A program made the position numbers and the translations under genes. From positions 10,773,931-10,837,930 of the forward strand of contig CM052357.1 in the NCBI GenBank assembly GCA_028551475.1: DNA of 64,000 nt. Direction: 5' to 3'. Below are positions 60,969 to 64,000 of this stretch, piece by piece. Within the stretch, counting starts at the first letter, position 1. Every line of letters starts with the position of its first letter. The DNA comes from Casuarina equisetifolia. Taxonomy: Eukaryota; Streptophyta; Magnoliopsida; Fagales; Casuarinaceae. Below the pieces are notes generated by a model. The model worked only from the letters and a program-made list of their open reading frames with translations, ran no database searches and was not told the origin of the DNA.

Positions 60969-63900
60969 TAAGATCCTATTTTCTATGCGGCCGTCCACAT
61001 TGGCGCTTCCTGCATTATTCGACACGCATGTGCCTCCAAAACAATTTCTCAAAAATGTATAGACAAAAAGATGTTTAACCTCACATTACATTACAAAGGT
61101 GCGTCAATATATATATATTTGACTAAATATTGTTATAAGTCTAAATTTAAAAAAAAAAAATTAAACTTTCAATGTAAAATTCTTATCTTTTATACATACC
61201 TCGCATGCTAAGAATTATTAAATAATTTTTTTTTTAATTTATACTTAATTTTTAATGTGAAACTCTAATTTTACACTCATAAAGTAAATTTTTTGACATC
61301 AATAAGAATTTAGGAAAAAAGAAAAACAAAGAGGATGCACTGGCATCCGCAATGATTGCAACTCCACGGCAAAGATGGACGGATTTCTTACACCACCCAC
61401 TCGTTGGTCAAACATGAACGTTAATTTGCTGAAACTCACTATAGTCAAAGGTTCCTCTTGATATTTTCTGAACTAACATGAGGTGCCGCAACGTATAAAA
61501 AGTGCGGTTCGGTCCAGCCAGCTTTGATTTCCCACTAACTTGCTCACGCGGTTTCTTCTTTCTAACTTCTGTTCTCTCTTACATACCAACTACTGTCGGT
61601 GGTGTCTTTCATAATCCAATGCAAGTCGTGAACATTTTCCACGCCGATGAGATGCATGGAAATATTAGTGTGTGTACATAGACTATTTTATCAAAAACAA
61701 CGTAAAGCCAATAAGAAAGTGATTCTTATTCACACCGATTTGGACTTCTGGAAAGCCATGCTGACTTGGCTGAATTTGGTAATATTTTCTTTACCCCTTC
61801 GCTTGCGGTAATATTGCCTTCCCCACCTTGGTTTTCTAAGCGATGCCCATTGAGACACTCTAACCAAGACTTTGTCCATTGAAATGGAAGAACGATTCTT
61901 TAATTTTGAGTAATACTAAAGATGAGGTTGGTTTTTTCCTTTTTAATACCTACCAAATAAAAAAGCCTACTCTTGAAGACCATCTAATTTTCCGAAAAGA
62001 ATCAATTTGAACCCTTTAATGGTTTTTGCTAGAATGACATATTTTCCCAGAAAACCCATAAATACCTATGCTAAAGGAATAATTTTGTGCAGATATGATT
62101 GAAGAATTAGGTTCTAAATATATGGGCAAATGGCATTTCGATGAGAATGGAGAAAAGAGATTTAAGAAATTTATTAGAAGAGGGAAAAGTTCAAACTCTA
62201 ACCTTCCATGTGATAGAACTTTTGAATGTCACCATGTTCCTAGTGTTTAGATAATTAATTATGCTTCATATCATAAATCTTGAGTCCAACATTTTTTGGT
62301 ATACAAAGAGTACATGTAGAACAAGTTTTACACTAAAAAGTAACATTCTTAAAATAAAATTTAAATAAAAGAATAACTATTTAACTTTTAAATTAAATCT
62401 TTAAACCCTTCTAATACAATTATTAATTTTTGTGTTGTTATGCACAGAATTAGGTTATTCTTAATCCGGCCAGAGAAGGATAACAGAGGCTTTCGCAATC
62501 ATCGAGAAAATTCGAGCTTAACGTAATCTTTACATACTAATATATTATTACTAGAGATTAGAGAACAGATAATCAAGTGGCGAATCCCTTTACCGACCAG
62601 ATTGGATCTGGTTCCTCAGATTTCGGCCTCATGAACCATTTCGAGATCCATTATGCGTACAAATATAGTCATGATTCCCCCACGACCCTTCTCTATGCTT
62701 GAAGTGAGAGTCACAAAATAGAAAGCTATAGAAAAGCAAGGCAAAGCTCTCACTATTGGACTAAACATCTCCTTTCTAGAATGTTGGTGTGCTGCTTTTT
62801 CTATACAACTCGCAGCCAGTCATCGGCAAGTGAAAAATGAATGGCCATGGAAAAATATAGAAGTCCAAATCAATGGCCTAACGCGTCACTTATAAGTCAA
62901 TTTTTTTATTTTTCTTAATATGATAAAATAAGACAAGACAAATAATTATTGGAAGACGGAGTGGGTGTCGAGAAAGTCAGCTGTTCGTGTAATTTTGTGC
63001 ATATAAAGTAGCATTTTCGCAACGGAAAATGACGGAGAGAAGAATATTGAATATCGTCCAATTGCTAATTTAAAAGCACGTCATCTCCATCATCATCATA
63101 AGCGTGGCTATTATTATTTGCCAATCAGATACCTTTTAGTTGTTTGTATACCATCTATAGTTATCAAGTCAAACGTCCGAGCTCTAGGCCTTTGATAAAA
63201 CAGCATTCATTCAAATGTACCCTATTAGGCTTCTTGCTTGTGTTATCTCAAAGCATTTACAAATTTCATAAGGTAAGATTTATAAAAAGTATGTTATTCA
63301 ACCAAAAAGTCAATTATTTAACTTAAAAGTGACTTCAAAATTAATAAAACTCATTATCATAAATTTAATTATCGTGATAAAGTAGTGAGTTGCGATACAT
63401 GGATATTAAGTTTTACATTACTAAAGAGTATATTTTAATATAATAATGAATTTTACCAATTTTTGAATTAAATAATAAACTTTTTTAATATAATATTAGG
63501 GTCATAATCTATCTTAATAATTTTATATATTTTCATTAATTAGAGTTCACACATTAAAGAATATATTAAACTTTTTTCATATGATAATAAATTCTACCAA
63601 CTATTTAGTTGACTTTTAAATTAAATAATAATTTTTTTAACAAAGATTAATTACCAATGCAAAGATAAACATAACCTAGAGAAGAAAATCAATCAAAATC
63701 TAAAAGAAGAATGTCGGTGCTGCAAAAAGATGACTGATTTTAAGTAATGTCCATGTATGAAGTGCTCGCAGTCTAAGATATACAATAAGCATTGAAAATG
63801 TAACAAGTTTTATCACACACCTTCCATCCAGTTAAATCCAGGAAGCTCAATAGAATAAGGTTTATCACTGCAGGTGATAACGAGAGATGGCGCGATTTCG

Positions 63901-64000
63901 TAAGTCCCACTTTTGGATATAACCATAACCAATGGTAGGGATACTTCAACAACCAACCGCAAAGTTTCAGTTTAGAATAAAAATAAGTTGAGAATAGTTT
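60969..64000. other. Intergenic, no supported gene
   Basis: AT-rich, with poly-A/T and TA tracts (for example near 61106 and 61148). Only the last 200 bases suggest anything: a minus-strand exon-like stretch at about 63826-63955, listed separately. The 60-codon frame at 63.1 kb has no family resemblance. Confidence 0.5.
63826..63955 (-). other. Possible exon of an unidentified minus-strand gene
   Basis: On the minus strand this reads LRLVVEVSLPLVMV, then ISKSGTYEIAPSLVIT and CSDKPYSIELPGFNWMEG, followed by a GTGTGTGAT donor-like site. The alternating hydrophobic pattern looks like real protein, but I do not recognise a family. The upstream part of any such gene would lie beyond the right edge. 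Low confidence. Confidence 0.25.

Noticed and set aside
1-64000. CRISPR arrays, operons or bacterial defence systems
   Set aside because: The window is plant nuclear DNA; the repeats present are LTRs, microsatellites and small tandem duplications with no spacer pattern.

Overview
This is nuclear DNA of a eudicot plant. The genes have many short GT-AG exons, the intergenic DNA is AT-rich, and LTR retrotransposons of the plant Copia and chromovirus (Gypsy) families are common. The recognisable genes are standard for plants: lycopene beta-cyclase, a membrane-anchored GH9 cellulase of the KORRIGAN type, a HEXO1-type beta-hexosaminidase, DUF247 proteins, a potato-inhibitor-I protein and an SHPRH-type SNF2/RING protein. 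The species cannot be named from sequence alone; a woody rosid is a guess. I found no new multi-gene system. The most interesting items are small-scale.

Layout. 1-9.6 kb (minus): 3' half of an SHPRH-like E3 ligase/helicase gene. It is a pseudogene: one coding exon is split by a 5.2-kb Copia element with a perfect ATAAT target duplication, and the exons upstream carry nonsense codons and a frameshift. 9.9-12.05 kb: two further decayed Copia pieces. 12-16.4 kb: no supported gene. 16.4 kb: a 76-residue secreted peptide precursor resembling the CTNIP/SCREW phytocytokines. 17.3-17.9 kb: a solo LTR with a perfect GGAGT duplication. 19.25 kb: a two-exon potato inhibitor I gene.

19.9-33.1 kb is a tandem DUF247 array: an orphan 3' tail, a dead copy whose middle is occupied by a Copia relic, and two intact single-exon copies (480 and 493 residues), with the flanking DNA duplicated too. 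35.2-36.75 kb (minus): intact lycopene beta-cyclase. 38.6-43.9 kb: a nearly whole chromovirus with two 465-bp LTRs and TCCAA target duplications, nested in an older two-unit tandem repeat. 45.3-56.4 kb (plus): a 14-exon HEXO1-like gene that encodes 522 residues when the exons are summed, with a partial triplication around exon 8. 57.1-60.2 kb (minus): a 5-exon KORRIGAN-like gene encoding 620 residues, convergent with HEXO1, with a duplicated GA-repeat block upstream. 61-64 kb: mostly featureless.

The genes do not form a pathway. Two loose themes are cell-wall and glycan metabolism (KORRIGAN and hexosaminidase, adjacent and convergent) and defence or signalling (CTNIP-like peptide, proteinase inhibitor, tandem DUF247). 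All exon boundaries were read by eye from splice consensus, reading-frame continuity and remembered family sequences; no database search was run.
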